From an uncultured Archangium sp. (GTDB taxonomy: Bacteria; Myxococcota; Myxococcia; Myxococcales; Myxococcaceae): a stretch of 7,118 bases of DNA. The stretch is from positions 1 to 7,118 of the forward strand of contig CAMLFP010000293.1 of assembly GCA_946479335.1 (NCBI GenBank), read 5' to 3'. Both the position numbers and the translations under genes were made by a program. The notes beneath the pieces are model-generated. The model did not search any database, was not told the DNA's origin, and saw only the letters and a program-made list of their open reading frames with translations. This document shows, piece after piece, positions 5,850 through 7,118 of the stretch (position 1 is its first letter; each line of letters opens with the position of its first letter).

Positions 5850-7118
5850 CCGCAGTTCGTCGAGGTCGACGGGCTTGAGGCGGAGGTGCACCAGCAGCAC
5901 CAACGCCAGGAGCAGGCCGAGCCCCAGCAGCAGATCGCCGAACGACAACACCAGCCCTTCGCGGGCGATGGCACGCGCGGTCAGCGCTGCGGCGCGCGCG
6001 TTCTCCAGACCGCCGGTGCGCAGCCCCAGCCCATCGGCCATCGTGGAGATGCGCGCGTCGCCCACGCGCTCGCGCAACATCGCGTCGTGGAAGCGCTGCG
6101 CATGGTTGAGGGCGGTGGTCATCACCGCGATGCCCAGCGCGTTGCCTCCGGCGCGCGTGAGGTTGGTGAGGGTCATCGCCGTCGGCCGGTGCAGGTCGTC
6201 GAGGTTCTGGGTCAGCAGCAACAGCAGCGGCATGAACATCAAGCCCTGACCGGCGCCGAGCAGCAGCAGCACGCCCAGCAGTTCGCGCTCCTTCCATTCG
6301 CTGGTGATGCCGGAGCCGAGGAACAGCGCGGCGGCCTGCATCGCGACGGCGCCGGCGAAGAGCGCGCGCGGATCGAGGCGCGGCGTCAGGCGCACGGCGA
6401 GGAGCGGCCCGGCCACCATGGGCGCCGCCATCGAGAGGAACACGAGCCCGAAGTCGAGCGGCCGCATGGTCTGCACGCGCACGAGGAAGTCGGGGATCAC
6501 CGCGCCGGTGATCATCAGTGAGAGACGCGCCACGCCGTAGGTGCCCAGCGCGATGAGCAGGTTCGTGCGCGTCAGCACCTCGTGCGTCAGCGCGGCGCTT
6601 TCGTCGTGGCGGGTGTGCCACCACGCAAAGATCAGCAGCACCGCGCCGGCGATGAAGAAGCCGTTCACCCAGCGGCTCTCGAACCAATCGAGGCGGAAGG
6701 CCTGATCGGCGCCCAGCACCAGGCAGGCCAGCCCGAAGCCGACCGCCGTGAGCCCCACCGCGTCGACGGCGCGCGCCCGTTCCCAGTGGAAGGGCTCGTG
6801 CGGGAGCGCCAGCGCACCAATCGCTGCAGCCAGCAGCGCCAGCACGGCGGGGACGATGAAGATCGTCTCCCACCCGAAGCGCTCGGTGAGCCAGGCGTCG
6901 AGCAACGGGCTCAGCGCAAACGGCAGCGTCGCCGCCATGCCGTACACCGCGAAGGCGGTGACGCGGGGGCGCAGCGGAAGGTTGCGTCGAAACGTCGGGG
7001 TCGCGAGGGGAATCAGCGCGCCGCCGGTGACTCCCTGCGCGAAGCGCCACCACGCCAGCTCGCCGATGGTGTGCGAGCCCGCGGCCAGCAGGCTGGTGAA
7101 GGCGAACGCCAGCGCCGC
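5838..7118 (-). CDS. MFS transporter, DHA2 (EmrB/QacA-like, 14-helix) family, N-terminus outside window
   Basis: Inner-membrane secondary transporter. The family usually exports drugs or other small molecules in exchange for protons; the substrate here is unknown. The frame stays open to the window edge (426 residues visible), so the start lies beyond base 7118. The GTG at 6947 is internal, because the 57 codons upstream of it are good MFS sequence, including RFAQGVTGGALIPLA, which matches the conserved RxxQGxGgg region of DHA2 proteins. About a dozen hydrophobic segments are visible, among them LAFAFTSLLAAG, PAVLALLAAAIGALAL, GFFIAGAVLLIFAWW, FGLVFLSMAAPMVAGPLLAV, LLGVLLLLGAGQGLMFMPLL and a final LLLGLGLLLALVLLVHL. 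The long polar loop before the last helix is typical of 14-helix members. One oddity: the antiporter motif C (usually GPxxGGW) reads SPLLDAW at 6891-6911. No periplasmic adaptor (HlyD/EmrA-like) gene is visible, though one could lie upstream. The gene converges on the kinase gene. Confidence 0.9.
   Translation of the reverse strand, partial: AALAFAFTSLLAAGSHTIGELAWWRFAQGVTGGALIPLATPTFRRNLPLRPRVTAFAVYGMAATLPFALSPLLDAWLTERFGWETIFIVPAVLALLAAAIGALALPHEPFHWERARAVDAVGLTAVGFGLACLVLGADQAFRLDWFESRWVNGFFIAGAVLLIFAWWHTRHDESAALTHEVLTRTNLLIALGTYGVARLSLMITGAVIPDFLVRVQTMRPLDFGLVFLSMAAPMVAGPLLAVRLTPRLDPRALFAGAVAMQAAALFLGSGITSEWKERELLGVLLLLGAGQGLMFMPLLLLLTQNLDDLHRPTAMTLTNLTRAGGNALGIAVMTTALNHAQRFHDAMLRERVGDARISTMADGLGLRTGGLENARAAALTARAIAREGLVLSFGDLLLGLGLLLALVLLVHLRLKPVDLDELRSGV

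Noticed and set aside
5834..5867. Inverted repeat GACCTC...GAGGTC near the convergent stops, considered as a terminator
   Set aside because: Only a 6-bp stem with a 22-base loop and no T-tract on either strand; such a repeat is expected by chance in GC-rich DNA.
5886..6521. A 211-codon plus-strand frame opposite the transporter
   Set aside because: Gln/His/Glu-rich shadow of Leu/Ala-rich membrane helices, with no recognisable domain.
6945..6947. GTG as start codon of the transporter gene
   Set aside because: The frame stays open for 57 codons upstream to the window edge, and those codons encode conserved DHA2 sequence, so the GTG is internal.
5626..7053. A 475-codon minus-strand frame across the transporter and the kinase 3' end
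   Set aside because: Arg/Ala-rich and without membrane helices, whereas the neighbouring minus frame encodes clear MFS helices.

Overview
This GC-rich window has dense, mostly G/C-ending codons. It carries four protein genes with almost no intergenic space. The two inner genes are complete. The outer two run off the window edges. The gene types (a large Cys-containing helical-repeat protein with a membrane stub, a PolA, a soluble double-GAF histidine kinase) and the codon style suggest a myxobacterium-like member of the Myxococcota. That is an inference from style and content, because no rRNA or other taxonomic marker is present.

Layout. Bases 3-1388 (+) hold the C-terminal part of a probable membrane-anchored helical-repeat (TPR-like) protein with 12 cysteines. 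Bases 1412-4087 (+) hold polA, a full-length DNA polymerase I with an intact 5' nuclease, a proofreading domain that has lost its catalytic acidic residues, and an intact polymerase domain. Bases 4107-5849 (+) hold a cytoplasmic sensor histidine kinase (GAF-GAF-HisKA-HATPase) with no response regulator beside it. Bases 5838-7118 (-) hold an MFS transporter of the 14-helix DHA2 (EmrB/QacA-like) type, cut at its N-terminal end by the window edge. It converges on the kinase gene and overlaps it by 12 bp. No stretch over 300 bases lacks a gene. The gaps are 23 bp (1389-1411) and 19 bp (4088-4106). I see no RNA genes, mobile elements, CRISPR arrays or convincing intrinsic terminators.

Functional links between the genes are weak. 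The three plus-strand genes could be co-transcribed. However, polA and the kinase gene each have the same short upstream pattern (CCCGYGCTA, with TA exactly 12 bases before the ATG) and no strong Shine-Dalgarno sequence. This would fit separate, possibly leaderless, promoters. The most interesting details are in PolA: a possible beta-clamp-binding pentapeptide (QGDLF) on a Pro/Ala-rich N-terminal tail, a dead proofreading site, and Tyr instead of Phe at the O-helix position that controls dideoxynucleotide discrimination. I found no clear sign of a wholly new multi-gene system here.
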